DNA of 64,000 bases from Amycolatopsis keratiniphila subsp. keratiniphila (GTDB lineage: Bacteria; Actinomycetota; Actinomycetes; Mycobacteriales; Pseudonocardiaceae). The stretch covers positions 62,001 through 126,000 of the forward strand of contig NZ_LQMT02000008.1 in NCBI RefSeq assembly GCF_001620365.2, in the 5' to 3' direction. The first letter of the stretch is position 1; each line of letters starts with the position of its first letter. This document shows positions 25,146 through 33,586 of this stretch, piece by piece. The notes under the pieces are model-generated. The model did not search any database and was not told the DNA's origin. It saw only the letters and a program-made list of their open reading frames with translations. The position numbers and the translations under genes are program-made.

Positions 25146-26177
25146 TCAGAACTCCTCGTCGGCGGAAGCGGCCGCCGCCCGTTCGGCCAGCGTCCGGATC
25201 CCGGTCGGACGGGCTCGTACGAGCGCGACCACCTCGGCCCGGTCCTCCGCGGTGGTCCCGGCGACGCCCTCGTCCGCCACCCCGACGACGACGGTGATCC
25301 GTCCACTGTGGACATGTGCCGCGGTCCCGGCCAACTCGGCCGCGCCGGTGAACCGCCCGGCACCCAGTTCCAGCGGCACCTCCGCGAACGGCTCGCCCTC
25401 GTGGCTTGCGAAGGCGGTGATGGCCGCGTCGGCGAACGCGCCCGCGACGACGACTTCGAGCCGGGTGGCGGCCGCGGCGGCCACGATCCGCCAGGTCACC
25501 GTGTCCTCGCCGGCGTCCAGGATCCCTGGCGGCACCCGCGCCCAGTCGACGCTCGCGCGCCCGCTCGCCAGTACGCCTTCGCCGGGTGCGACCGGATCGA
25601 GGCCTGCGGCCAGCGCGTATGTGTTCTGGGTCGGCGCCGGTGTTTCCACGCGTGCCGCGGCTTCGGCGCGCACGACGTCGTCCTGATCGTCGAACCAGGC
25701 GGCGAGGCGCGCACACAGTGCCCGTACGTCGTCGGCGACCGGCGGCGCCGCTGCTGCGAGGGCGCCATCGGCGATCGCCGCGTCGAACAGTTCCGCCGGC
25801 GACGCTTCGAAACCGTCGAGAAGCCCTTCGGCCAGGTCCTCCACGTCGGCCGTCGCGACCGCGGTTTCGAGGTCCAGCAACGCCGGGTCCAGCGACGGGA
25901 TGCCGAGCGACGGGCCCGCTGGCCACCAGCGACGCAACCACAGCAGCAACGCGAGCCTGCCGAGTTCCGGCCGGGCGGGCAGATCCGCCTGGCCCTGGCC
26001 GAGGGCGGCGAGGCTCGCTTCCGCGCCCACGAGCCGGGTCAGCCACGGTTCGGCGGCTCCGGCGTCACTGAGTTCGACACGCATCGTGGTCGCCCGGCCC
26101 GCGAGAAGATCGGCGAGGGAGAAACTGATGAGGCCGCCATCAGCGGCGATGACGGGCGTGTGCACCGGATGCGTCAC
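25146..26177 (-). CDS. unknown protein of the STAND-CHAT operon (B)
   Basis: A 343-residue protein (VTHPVHTPVIAADGGLISFS) starting at a GTG that overlaps the previous stop (GTGA). It is acidic and Ala/Leu-rich with a helical middle part (LALLLWLRRWWPAGP) and a beta-rich C-terminal third (WRIVAAAAATRLEVVVAGAF, then RITVVVGVADEG). No signal peptide or known catalytic motif is visible. I do not recognise the family. Coupling to both neighbours points to a stoichiometric partner of the CHAT protease, possibly a substrate, inhibitor or scaffold. Confidence 0.75.
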   Translation of the reverse strand: MTHPVHTPVIAADGGLISFSLADLLAGRATTMRVELSDAGAAEPWLTRLVGAEASLAALGQGQADLPARPELGRLALLLWLRRWWPAGPSLGIPSLDPALLDLETAVATADVEDLAEGLLDGFEASPAELFDAAIADGALAAAAPPVADDVRALCARLAAWFDDQDDVVRAEAAARVETPAPTQNTYALAAGLDPVAPGEGVLASGRASVDWARVPPGILDAGEDTVTWRIVAAAAATRLEVVVAGAFADAAITAFASHEGEPFAEVPLELGAGRFTGAAELAGTAAHVHSGRITVVVGVADEGVAGTTAEDRAEVVALVRARPTGIRTLAERAAAASADEEF

Positions 26178-27484
26178 GACACGGCCTCCAGATCCGGCAG
26201 CCGGGCCACGAGCGCGCGGCGCACCTTCGTCCGCAGATCCAGCGACGTCGAACGGACCACACCGGTGACGAGGTCGCGGACGTCGGCGGCGTCGGCGGGC
26301 AGGTCGCCTCGGACGTCGAAGCCGTGCAGCCGGACCCACAGCCTGCCGAGGAAATGCTTGGCGAACTCGCGAAGATCGCGCAACAGTTCGGCGTCGGGCC
26401 GCGGGGTGAGCGGGGTGGCCCCGGCCAGGGCACGGCGGGCGTGCAGGACGTAACCCTCCCGCGAGACTTGCGCGTTGAGCCGTCGCGCGAATTCCGGGAC
26501 CCCGGTGGGTGCCGCGCCGTCGAGCGGCCGCAACGCCGGGGCGAGGACGACACCGAGCGCGAAGCAGGCGGCCAGCGCGGGCAGGCCGAGCCCGAATCCG
26601 GCGGCGACCCGGCCGAGTTCGTCGTCGACGAGATCCTCGACGGAGGCCCGCTCGTCCGGGGGAAGGCGACGCAACGTGGCGCGTACTCGACGTTCGACAC
26701 TGCGTTCGAGCAGTTCAGCACCGGTCTCGGCGCGCCGGCTCAACGGCGGGACGGCGGTGCGTTCCCCGCGCTGCAGACCGAGATCCGGCGTGGGCAGCCC
26801 GGAGATCTCCCGGACGATCTCGCCGAACGCGCTTGCCCCGCCCGGCTGCCTCAGCCCGAGCCCGAGCGCGTGCCCGGTCGCCGAATCGGCGAGGACGCGC
26901 CAAGCGGTGTCGGAAAGCTCGTCGACGAACGCCCGGAGCGCGGCGATGTCGTGGGACACGGCGGATTCGGCGTGCCAGCGGCGACGCAATTCCGCGGTCA
27001 GCCGCGCCTCGTGCCGCGGATCCGCGAGATACGCGGTGAGCTGATCCACGCCGGCCGTGCCGCCCTCGCCGTGCAGATCCCGCAACGCCGCCGCGGCCGT
27101 CGCCGCCGCGTCGGGCCCCGGCGAGCCGAACCCCGTCGCCAATTCATACGCCAGGGGAAAACAGACGTCCTGGACGTTGCCCGCCGTGATACGCAGGGCG
27201 CGGCGCTGCCGTTTGAGGTGGGTGAACCACGCGGCCGTCGCGCGCAGCCTGTCCGCGTCGGCGAGCAGGAGCTCCGTCAGCTCCGCCGCCGTGACCGCGT
27301 CCAGTACCGGACGGCCGAGCCGGGGACGCGCCGCCGTGCGGATCACCAACGGGTCGATGATCTTCTTGATCGTCCGGGTCAGCGGTCCGCCGTCCGCGGA
27401 CGACAGGACCTCGACGCCGGAAATGTCCGCCCAGGCCCGCGCGAGAACGGCCGACCTCAGCCGGGGTTCGCCCGATCCCGTCAT
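26174..27484 (-). CDS. unknown protein of the STAND-CHAT operon (A)
   Basis: A 436-residue, mostly helical protein with many Arg and Leu. A strongly hydrophobic segment lies at about residues 293-318 (GFGLGLPALAACFALGVVLA) and could be a membrane helix. The other regions are amphipathic helices. No known domain is recognised. ATG at 27484 has a strong GGGGAGGG site and lies 28 bp after the STAND gene; its stop overlaps gene B. The hydrophobic stretch makes it a candidate membrane-acting effector or tether, but this is inference only. Confidence 0.75.
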   Translation of the reverse strand: MTGSGEPRLRSAVLARAWADISGVEVLSSADGGPLTRTIKKIIDPLVIRTAARPRLGRPVLDAVTAAELTELLLADADRLRATAAWFTHLKRQRRALRITAGNVQDVCFPLAYELATGFGSPGPDAAATAAAALRDLHGEGGTAGVDQLTAYLADPRHEARLTAELRRRWHAESAVSHDIAALRAFVDELSDTAWRVLADSATGHALGLGLRQPGGASAFGEIVREISGLPTPDLGLQRGERTAVPPLSRRAETGAELLERSVERRVRATLRRLPPDERASVEDLVDDELGRVAAGFGLGLPALAACFALGVVLAPALRPLDGAAPTGVPEFARRLNAQVSREGYVLHARRALAGATPLTPRPDAELLRDLREFAKHFLGRLWVRLHGFDVRGDLPADAADVRDLVTGVVRSTSLDLRTKVRRALVARLPDLEAVS

Positions 27485-27512
27485 CGCCCTCCCCTGTGCC
27501 TCGGCCCCGACT

Positions 27513-29573
27513 CTAGCCGAGTTGGAACTCGCGGAGCCGGGCGTACACCTCCGCCGCTCTCGGCGCTCCGAGTTCGTTGAAGATGGTCAACGCGTCGCCC
27601 CAGCAGGTCTTCGCCCACTCGGATTCGCCTTTCGTCGCCCAGAGCTGGCCCAGGTGGTCGAGCGCGGCCGCTTCGCCATAGCGATCCCCCATGTCACGAC
27701 GTAGTTCCAAGGCGCGCTTCAGCTGTCCCGCGGACTCGCCGCCCCGGTCGATCTTCTGGAAGACGAGAGCCAGGCCCACCAGGGTCTCCGCTTCGCCGTA
27801 GCGGTAGCCGATCCGATGCCGGATGTCCAAGGCCTCCTGGAGGTTCTCGTAAGCCTGGTCGAATCTGCCCAGCCCGTGGTTCGTGAGACCGAGGAAGTGC
27901 AGGGTCTGCGCCACTCCCCATTCGTCACCGAGGTGCTGGAACACCTCCAGCGCGTCGGCGTGGTGTCCGAGGGCTTCGGCGAACCGGCCCTGCTCGTGGT
28001 ACGCGATCCCGAGGCTGATCAGCGACTGGCCCTGCCCCCAGGAATCACCGATCCGCCGCCGGATCGCGAGCGCCGACTCCAAATACGCCAGCGCCTCTTC
28101 GAAACGGCAGAGGTCCCGGTGCGCGATGCCCAACCCGGCCAGCAGGGAAGCCTCGCTGAACTGGTCGGAGCATCGTCTCGCGGCCTCCACACCCGCCTTG
28201 TAGGTCGCGATCCAGTCGGCCCACGGTTTCCGCAAGGTGAAGTAGGCCCACAGCGCGAGCGGCAGCCTGCACGCGATCGAGCACCAGCCGGCGGCCAGCG
28301 CGGCGTGCACCGACGCGACCAGATTGGCCTGCTCGGCCTCGCACCAGGCGAGTGCTTCCCCGTAGCTGCCGAATTCGAACCCGCCGGAGACGTCCGGGGA
28401 GACTTCGAGAGCGACGCGCCTTCGCATGGGGGTGAGCACCCGGTCGGCGGAATCGGCGCCGGCGAGATACCACTCGAGCAAGCGCCGAGGCGATTCCTCG
28501 CATTCCTCGGCGGACTCCTCCGCATCGACACGTTCCCTCGCGTACACGCGCAGCAGGTCGTGGAAACGGAATCTGTCGCGGTCGACTTCGCTCAGCAGGC
28601 AACCCGCGGTGAGCTTGTCGAGCCTGCGCCGGACATCGGCCGTGGGCGGGCCGACGAGCACGGACGCGGTGACCACGGTGACGGTCGGCCCGGGATGCAG
28701 GCCGAGCATCCGAAAGACGCGTGCGGTGGCGGGATCCAAGGCTTGGTACGACCACGAGAAGACCGGCCGCAGGGCGGACATTTCGTCGTCACCCGTTTCG
28801 AACGCGTCGAGTCTCCGTGCCTCCGACCGGAGTTCCCCGAGGAGGTCCGCCAGCCGCAGATACGGATGAGCCGCCACACGCTCACCCGCGATCCGCACCG
28901 CCAGCGGCAGATGTCCGCACAGATCCGCGAGTTCCCTGATCGCGCCGGGTTCGCCGTCCGCCCGGCGCGCACCGATCGCCGTCCGGAGCAGGATCTCCGA
29001 TTCGGCGGGCATCAGCATGTCCAAGGTGATCCGGCGGGCGCCGTTGGTCACCACGAGGCCGGACAGGTTGCTGCGGCTCGTCACCAGCACGAAACAGCCG
29101 GGCGTACTCGGCAGCAGCGGCCGCACCTCGTCGGGCGAGGTGACGTTGTCCAGCACGATGACGAACCGGCGATCGTTCAGCAGCGAGCGGAAGAGCGCCG
29201 ACTTCGCCTCCAGGCTCCGCGGGATCTTCTTCCCGGGAACCTCGAGCGCGCGCAGGAAACCGGCGAGGACTTCGGGTGACGTACTGGCCGGACCCGGTGC
29301 GTAGCCGTGAAGATCGCAGTAGAGATCGCCGTCGGGAAAACGCTCGCGCCGCGCGGACGCCCACTGCACGGCCAAGGCGGTCTTCCCCACCCCTGGCGCG
29401 CCCGCGATGATCGCGACCGCGCTGGAGCGGGCGTCCTCCCGGTCCGCGATCGCGCTGATCTTCGCCAATTCCGTTTCCCGCCCGACGAACGTCGCGGTCA
29501 CGGCGGGGAGCTGGTGCGGGGTGGGCGGAGAACCTTCACCACGCCCGGGGGACTCGTCGTACCAACGATCCAT
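27513..29573 (-). CDS. STAND (NB-ARC) NTPase with TPR repeats
   Basis: 686 residues from ATG 29573 (MDRWYDESPGRGEG). An NB-ARC core runs from FVGRETELAKI, Walker A GAPGVGKTALAVQWA and Walker B FVIVLDNV to LVTSRSNL and the GLPL-like CGHLPLAVRIAG. A winged-helix part follows (FRFHDLLRVYARE), then at least five TPRs (for example FEEALAYLESALAIRRRIGD). This is the AfsR/GutR-like architecture without a DNA-binding SARP domain, so it is a signal-sensing switch rather than an obvious transcription factor. It is the first gene of a unit ending in a CHAT protease. Confidence 0.9.
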   Translation of the reverse strand: MDRWYDESPGRGEGSPPTPHQLPAVTATFVGRETELAKISAIADREDARSSAVAIIAGAPGVGKTALAVQWASARRERFPDGDLYCDLHGYAPGPASTSPEVLAGFLRALEVPGKKIPRSLEAKSALFRSLLNDRRFVIVLDNVTSPDEVRPLLPSTPGCFVLVTSRSNLSGLVVTNGARRITLDMLMPAESEILLRTAIGARRADGEPGAIRELADLCGHLPLAVRIAGERVAAHPYLRLADLLGELRSEARRLDAFETGDDEMSALRPVFSWSYQALDPATARVFRMLGLHPGPTVTVVTASVLVGPPTADVRRRLDKLTAGCLLSEVDRDRFRFHDLLRVYARERVDAEESAEECEESPRRLLEWYLAGADSADRVLTPMRRRVALEVSPDVSGGFEFGSYGEALAWCEAEQANLVASVHAALAAGWCSIACRLPLALWAYFTLRKPWADWIATYKAGVEAARRCSDQFSEASLLAGLGIAHRDLCRFEEALAYLESALAIRRRIGDSWGQGQSLISLGIAYHEQGRFAEALGHHADALEVFQHLGDEWGVAQTLHFLGLTNHGLGRFDQAYENLQEALDIRHRIGYRYGEAETLVGLALVFQKIDRGGESAGQLKRALELRRDMGDRYGEAAALDHLGQLWATKGESEWAKTCWGDALTIFNELGAPRAAEVYARLREFQLG

Positions 29574-29662
29574 ACCGGAACATCGCGCCGGGGCGGACCG
29601 GTGTCGCGGGTTCCCGCGGTTCCCACCTGAATGGCGCAGGTCGAGACGGCAAGGCAAAGACC

Positions 29663-29730
29663 CCGAACGCGACCGTTCGGACTAACTTTCGTCCGTTCTG
29701 TACATACTTTCGTTGACTTCGATCGAAAGT
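29663..29730 (+). promoter_or_regulatory. inverted repeats upstream of the PA14/DUF1080 gene
   Basis: CCGAACG (29663-29669) and CGTTCGG (29674-29680) form one inverted repeat. ACTTTCG occurs at 29685-29691 and 29706-29712 (21 bp apart), and its complement CGAAAGT at 29724-29730. Such CTTTCG/CGAAAG pairs resemble LacI-family sugar-repressor sites, which would suit a secreted glycan-acting protein. No regulator gene adjoins. Confidence 0.45.
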
Positions 29731-29786
29731 CCTCTTAGGTTCAGCGGCGTAACAGAGGTGCTCCGCCGCCGACCCGAGGAGCAACG

Positions 29787-32771
29787 ATGCTTCCGTTTGT
29801 CCGCAAGCGCTTCAACCGGTCCATCGTCGCCTCGTTGGCGCTGGTCACGGCATTGACCGGGCTGACGACAGCCCCGGCCGAAGCGGCCATCCCACCCCAG
29901 CAACCCGGTGTCACGCTCCGCACGTACGACCTCCAGCGCGAGCTCACCAAGCTCTGCGCGATCAAATCCGGCCAGACCCCCAACGTCGACAAGCTGATGC
30001 CGACGATCGACTGGACCACCACCGCCGACTTCGGGCTCGGCGAGCGGTTCGTCTCCGAGGTCATCGGGAACATCAACATCGCCACCGCGGGCCAGTACGA
30101 GTTCCGGCTCACCAGCGACGACGGCTCCCGGCTCCGGATCGACGGCCAGACGGTGATCAACCACGACGGCCTGCACGGGGCGACCCCGGCGACCGGCTCG
30201 GTGCAGTTGGGCACCGGGTACCACGCGCTGCGGATCGACCATTTCGACAACACCAACGATCAGCAGGTCACCCTCGAATGGCGGCCGCCGGGCGCGGCGG
30301 GCTTCGCGCTCGTGCCGAACTCGGTGCTCAGCACCGACGCCGACGTCGTGCGGGTGACGTCGCCGGGACGCAAGGAATGCGAGGGTGCCACGGATTCACC
30401 CGGTGACGGCCTGCCACTCAACGGCGTCCACCCCGGGTTCACGCTGACAAACCTGCGTCCGGAGGGCTTCCAACCGCAGGTCACCGGGATGGACTGGCTG
30501 CCGGACGGACGGCTCGCGATCGCCACGTGGGGCGGCTCCGACAAGGTCCTCGGCGAAGTCCACCTGCTCAGCAACGTCAGCGGGAACACCGACCCGAGCA
30601 AGGTACGCACGCAGCGCGTCGCCAGTGGGCTCAAGGAACCGATGGGCGTCAAGTACGTCGACGGCAAACTGTACGTCTCGGAGAAGACGCGGCTCGTCGA
30701 ACTGAACGACACCAACGCCGACGGCGTGGCCGACGACTACCGCACGGTCGCCACCTGGCCGTTCGGCGGCAACTTCCACGAGTTCGCGTTCGGCCTGTTG
30801 TACAAGGACGGTTACTTCTACGCCAACCTTTCCGTGTCCATCAACTACGGCGGCGCCACGACCGACCCGCAGCCCGCGCCCAACCGCGGCACGACGATCA
30901 AGGTGAACAAGGCCACCGGCCAGGTCTCCTACATCGCCGGCGGGCTGCGTACGCCGCACGGCATCGGATGGGGGCCGGAGGGCGACGTCTTCGTCACCGA
31001 CAACCAGGGCGGCTGGCTGCCGGCGAACAAGCTCGTGCGGGTCAAGCAGGACCGCTTCTTCAACCACTACACCAATCCCGCGGGGCCGTTCGACGCGAAG
31101 CCGGTGACCGCGCCGGTGTTGTGGTTGCCGCACAACGAGATCGCGAACTCACCGAGCAACATGGTCATGCTGCCGAAGGGCCCGTTCGCCGGGCAGATGG
31201 TGTACGGCGACGTGACCTACGGCGGGCTGCAGCGCGCGTTCCTGGAGAAGGTGAACGGCGAGTACCAGGGCGCGGTCTTCCGCATGACCCAGGGCCTCGA
31301 GTCGGGTGTCAGCCGGATCAGCCTCGGGCCCGACGGCGCGATCTACACCGGCGGGATCGACGGCGGCGGGAACTGGGGCCAGCCCGGCAAACTCGCCTAC
31401 GGCCTCCAGAAGGTGACGCCCAACGGCACGAACGCCTTCGACATCCGGGCGATGCGGGCCGTCGCGGGCGGATTCGAACTGGAGTACACGCAGCCGTTGT
31501 CGGCCGGGACCGCGCAGAACCTCGCGGCGAAGTACCAGGCGCAGCAGTGGCGCTACCAGCCCACACCTGCCTACGGCGGGCCGAAGATCGACGAGCAGAC
31601 CCTGTCCGTCACCTCGGCGAGCCTGTCGGCCGACCGCAAGAAGGTCACGCTGCAGGTGGCGGGGCTGAAGGCCGGGCACGTCGTCCACCTGCGGTCGCCG
31701 CGTCCGTTCGCGGCGGAGTCCGGTGCGGCGCTGTGGAGCACGGAAGCCTGGTACACGCTCAACTCACTGGTCGGCGGTCCTCCGGCGAGCACGACCTACG
31801 AGGCGGAGCGGGCCGCGCTGAGCGGTGGCGCGGGGACGAACACGAACCACTCGGGCTACACGGGCACCGGCTTCGTCGACGGCTACTGGAACCAGGGCGC
31901 CGCGACGACGTTCACCGTCAACGCGCCGAAGTCCGGCGCCTACAACGCGGCCTTGCGCTACTCGAACGGCCCGGATCCGGCGCCGGGGACCAAATCGGTG
32001 ACCGTCTACGTCAACGGGACGAAGGTGAAACAGGTCAGGCTCGCGAGCACCGGCAACTGGGACACCTGGAACACGCAGCCCGAGACGCTCAACCTCAAAG
32101 CGGGATCGAACACGATCTCCTATCGCTACGACGCGGGCGATGCGGGCAACGTCAACCTCGACAGCCTCACCCTGACCGAATCCCGGCGCATCCCGTTGTT
32201 CAAGGGCACCGATCTGAACGCGTGGGAGAAACGCGCGGGCGGCGCGGCCACCTGGCCGGTGTCCGGCGGCGCGATGGAGTCGAACGGCGGGGACATCCGC
32301 ACGAAGCAGCAGTTCGGCGATTTCCGGCTGCACGTCGAATGGAACGAGCCGAACTATCCGCCGGAGGTCACCGGACAGGCCAGGGGTAACAGCGGCGTCT
32401 ATCTCCAGGAGCGCTACGAACTGCAGGTGCTCGAATCCTTCGGGGACACCACGCTCGCCAACAACGAAGCGGGCGCGATCTACTCGAAGAAGGCACCTGA
32501 CCGGAACATGGCGACGGCACCCGGGACCTGGCAGACCTACGACGTCACCTTCCGCGCCGCCCGGTTCGACGGTGCCGGGAACAAGACCGACAACGCCCGC
32601 GTGACCGTGGTGTGGAACGGCGTCGTGGTCCACAACGACGTGGCGATCGACGGCGGAACGGGCGACAGCATCCCGGAAAGCGCGGCACCGGGCGCGATCC
32701 GCTTGCAGGACCACGGGGATCCCGGTGAGAACCCGCGGTTCCGCAACATCTGGATCGAACCCATCGGCTGA
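29787..32771 (+). CDS. secreted PA14 / beta-propeller / CBM / DUF1080 protein
   Basis: A 994-residue exported protein. A signal peptide occupies about 1-33. A PA14-like carbohydrate-binding domain follows (about 40-195; YEFRLTSDDGSRLRIDGQ), then a glucose/sorbosone dehydrogenase-like beta-propeller (about 215-545; GMDWLPDGRLAIATW, RTPHGIGWGPEGDVFVTDNQ). Next is a CBM6/35-type domain (about 665-795; YEAERAALSGG), and last a DUF1080 jelly roll (about 800-994; LFKGTDLNAWEK, GNSGVYLQERYELQVLES). DUF1080 is found in 3-keto-disaccharide hydrolases. The combination suggests extracellular glycan binding with oxidation or hydrolysis. It probably ends at the 24-bp hairpin downstream. Confidence 0.88.
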   Translation: MLPFVRKRFNRSIVASLALVTALTGLTTAPAEAAIPPQQPGVTLRTYDLQRELTKLCAIKSGQTPNVDKLMPTIDWTTTADFGLGERFVSEVIGNINIATAGQYEFRLTSDDGSRLRIDGQTVINHDGLHGATPATGSVQLGTGYHALRIDHFDNTNDQQVTLEWRPPGAAGFALVPNSVLSTDADVVRVTSPGRKECEGATDSPGDGLPLNGVHPGFTLTNLRPEGFQPQVTGMDWLPDGRLAIATWGGSDKVLGEVHLLSNVSGNTDPSKVRTQRVASGLKEPMGVKYVDGKLYVSEKTRLVELNDTNADGVADDYRTVATWPFGGNFHEFAFGLLYKDGYFYANLSVSINYGGATTDPQPAPNRGTTIKVNKATGQVSYIAGGLRTPHGIGWGPEGDVFVTDNQGGWLPANKLVRVKQDRFFNHYTNPAGPFDAKPVTAPVLWLPHNEIANSPSNMVMLPKGPFAGQMVYGDVTYGGLQRAFLEKVNGEYQGAVFRMTQGLESGVSRISLGPDGAIYTGGIDGGGNWGQPGKLAYGLQKVTPNGTNAFDIRAMRAVAGGFELEYTQPLSAGTAQNLAAKYQAQQWRYQPTPAYGGPKIDEQTLSVTSASLSADRKKVTLQVAGLKAGHVVHLRSPRPFAAESGAALWSTEAWYTLNSLVGGPPASTTYEAERAALSGGAGTNTNHSGYTGTGFVDGYWNQGAATTFTVNAPKSGAYNAALRYSNGPDPAPGTKSVTVYVNGTKVKQVRLASTGNWDTWNTQPETLNLKAGSNTISYRYDAGDAGNVNLDSLTLTESRRIPLFKGTDLNAWEKRAGGAATWPVSGGAMESNGGDIRTKQQFGDFRLHVEWNEPNYPPEVTGQARGNSGVYLQERYELQVLESFGDTTLANNEAGAIYSKKAPDRNMATAPGTWQTYDVTFRAARFDGAGNKTDNARVTVVWNGVVVHNDVAIDGGTGDSIPESAAPGAIRLQDHGDPGENPRFRNIWIEPIG

Positions 32772-32780
32772 TCCGGCGCT

Positions 32781-32835
32781 GTCCGTGAAGGCCTCCTTGA
32801 GGGACCCTGGTTCCCTCAAGGAGGCCTTCACGGAC
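32781..32835. terminator. perfect 24-bp-stem hairpin, intergenic repeat type
   Basis: Arms 32781-32804 and 32812-32835 are perfectly complementary (outer sequence GTCCGTGAAGGCCTCC) with a 7-nt loop. It lies 9 bp after the PA14/DUF1080 gene, and its right arm contains the stop codon of the convergent EI24 gene. It can terminate both transcripts; the length exceeds what termination needs. Confidence 0.7.
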
Positions 32836-33577
32836 TTGTCGGCGCCGCCAGGACGTCGCGCGCGACGAGCACGCCGCCGACGAATCCGACCGGCATCACG
32901 ATCAGCGCGGCGAACGGGATCAGGCACAGCAGCGACACGGGAAGCCCCAGCCCGAGGGCGAGCGCGCGGTGCCGCCGCAGCACCAGCCGGCGCTGCTTCA
33001 GGCCCATCCCGCGCCGGTAGAAGGGCACGGCGATCAGTTCCAGCGCCAGGAACCACGCCGTCACCAACGCCAGCAGGACCGGCACCACGGTCTGCCCCAC
33101 CACAGGGATGAAGCCCGCGATCAGCAGCGGGATCGTGAACATCAGCGAACGCAGCACCAGGACAAGGCCGTCCTTCAGGCCCATCACCAGCAACCGCCAC
33201 CCCGACAGGTCCACCGCGCCGGGCACGCCGCCGAGATCGTCCTCGACCTTCTCGGCGATGTGCTCGTAGAACGGCCCGCCGACGGCGAGGGTGATCGCCG
33301 TGAAGCCGATCATGGCGATCGCCAGCACCGCCCCGAACACCGCGACGCCGACCGCCACCCGGATCGTCGTCTGCCAGCCCGGCGACCAGTCGTCGGCGAA
33401 CGGCGTGATGAGCAGCGAGAGATCGTCGATCCAGAACGCCAGCGCGACGATCCCGCCGATCAGCAGCACCGTGGTCAGCAACGCGGGCAGCGCGCCGATC
33501 AGCAGCAGCCTCGGCGACCGCGCCAGGATGCCGAGGCCTCGCCCGAACATCCGGATACCCTTGAGAAAGTCCCGCAC
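32828..33577 (-). CDS. EI24/CysZ-like membrane protein
   Basis: A 249-residue membrane protein beginning MRDFLKGIRMFGRGLGILARSPRLL (GTG start at 33577). Four to six hydrophobic helices (LLLIGALPALLTTVLLIGGI, AVGVAVFGAVLAIAMIGF) and the GGPFYEHIAEKVE segment identify the EI24 domain family, which includes the sulfate transporter CysZ. No sulfate genes adjoin, so the substrate is open. Its last codons and TGA are formed by the right arm of the 24-bp hairpin. It follows the FAD oxidase by 9 bp and is probably co-transcribed. Confidence 0.87.
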   Translation of the reverse strand: MRDFLKGIRMFGRGLGILARSPRLLLIGALPALLTTVLLIGGIVALAFWIDDLSLLITPFADDWSPGWQTTIRVAVGVAVFGAVLAIAMIGFTAITLAVGGPFYEHIAEKVEDDLGGVPGAVDLSGWRLLVMGLKDGLVLVLRSLMFTIPLLIAGFIPVVGQTVVPVLLALVTAWFLALELIAVPFYRRGMGLKQRRLVLRRHRALALGLGLPVSLLCLIPFAALIVMPVGFVGGVLVARDVLAAPTSP

Positions 33578-33586
33578 CGGACATTT

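Noticed and set aside
27513..29573. SARP-family transcription activator
   Set aside because: The NB-ARC/TPR part is SARP-like, but no N-terminal DNA-binding or BTAD domain is encoded before the NB-ARC core.
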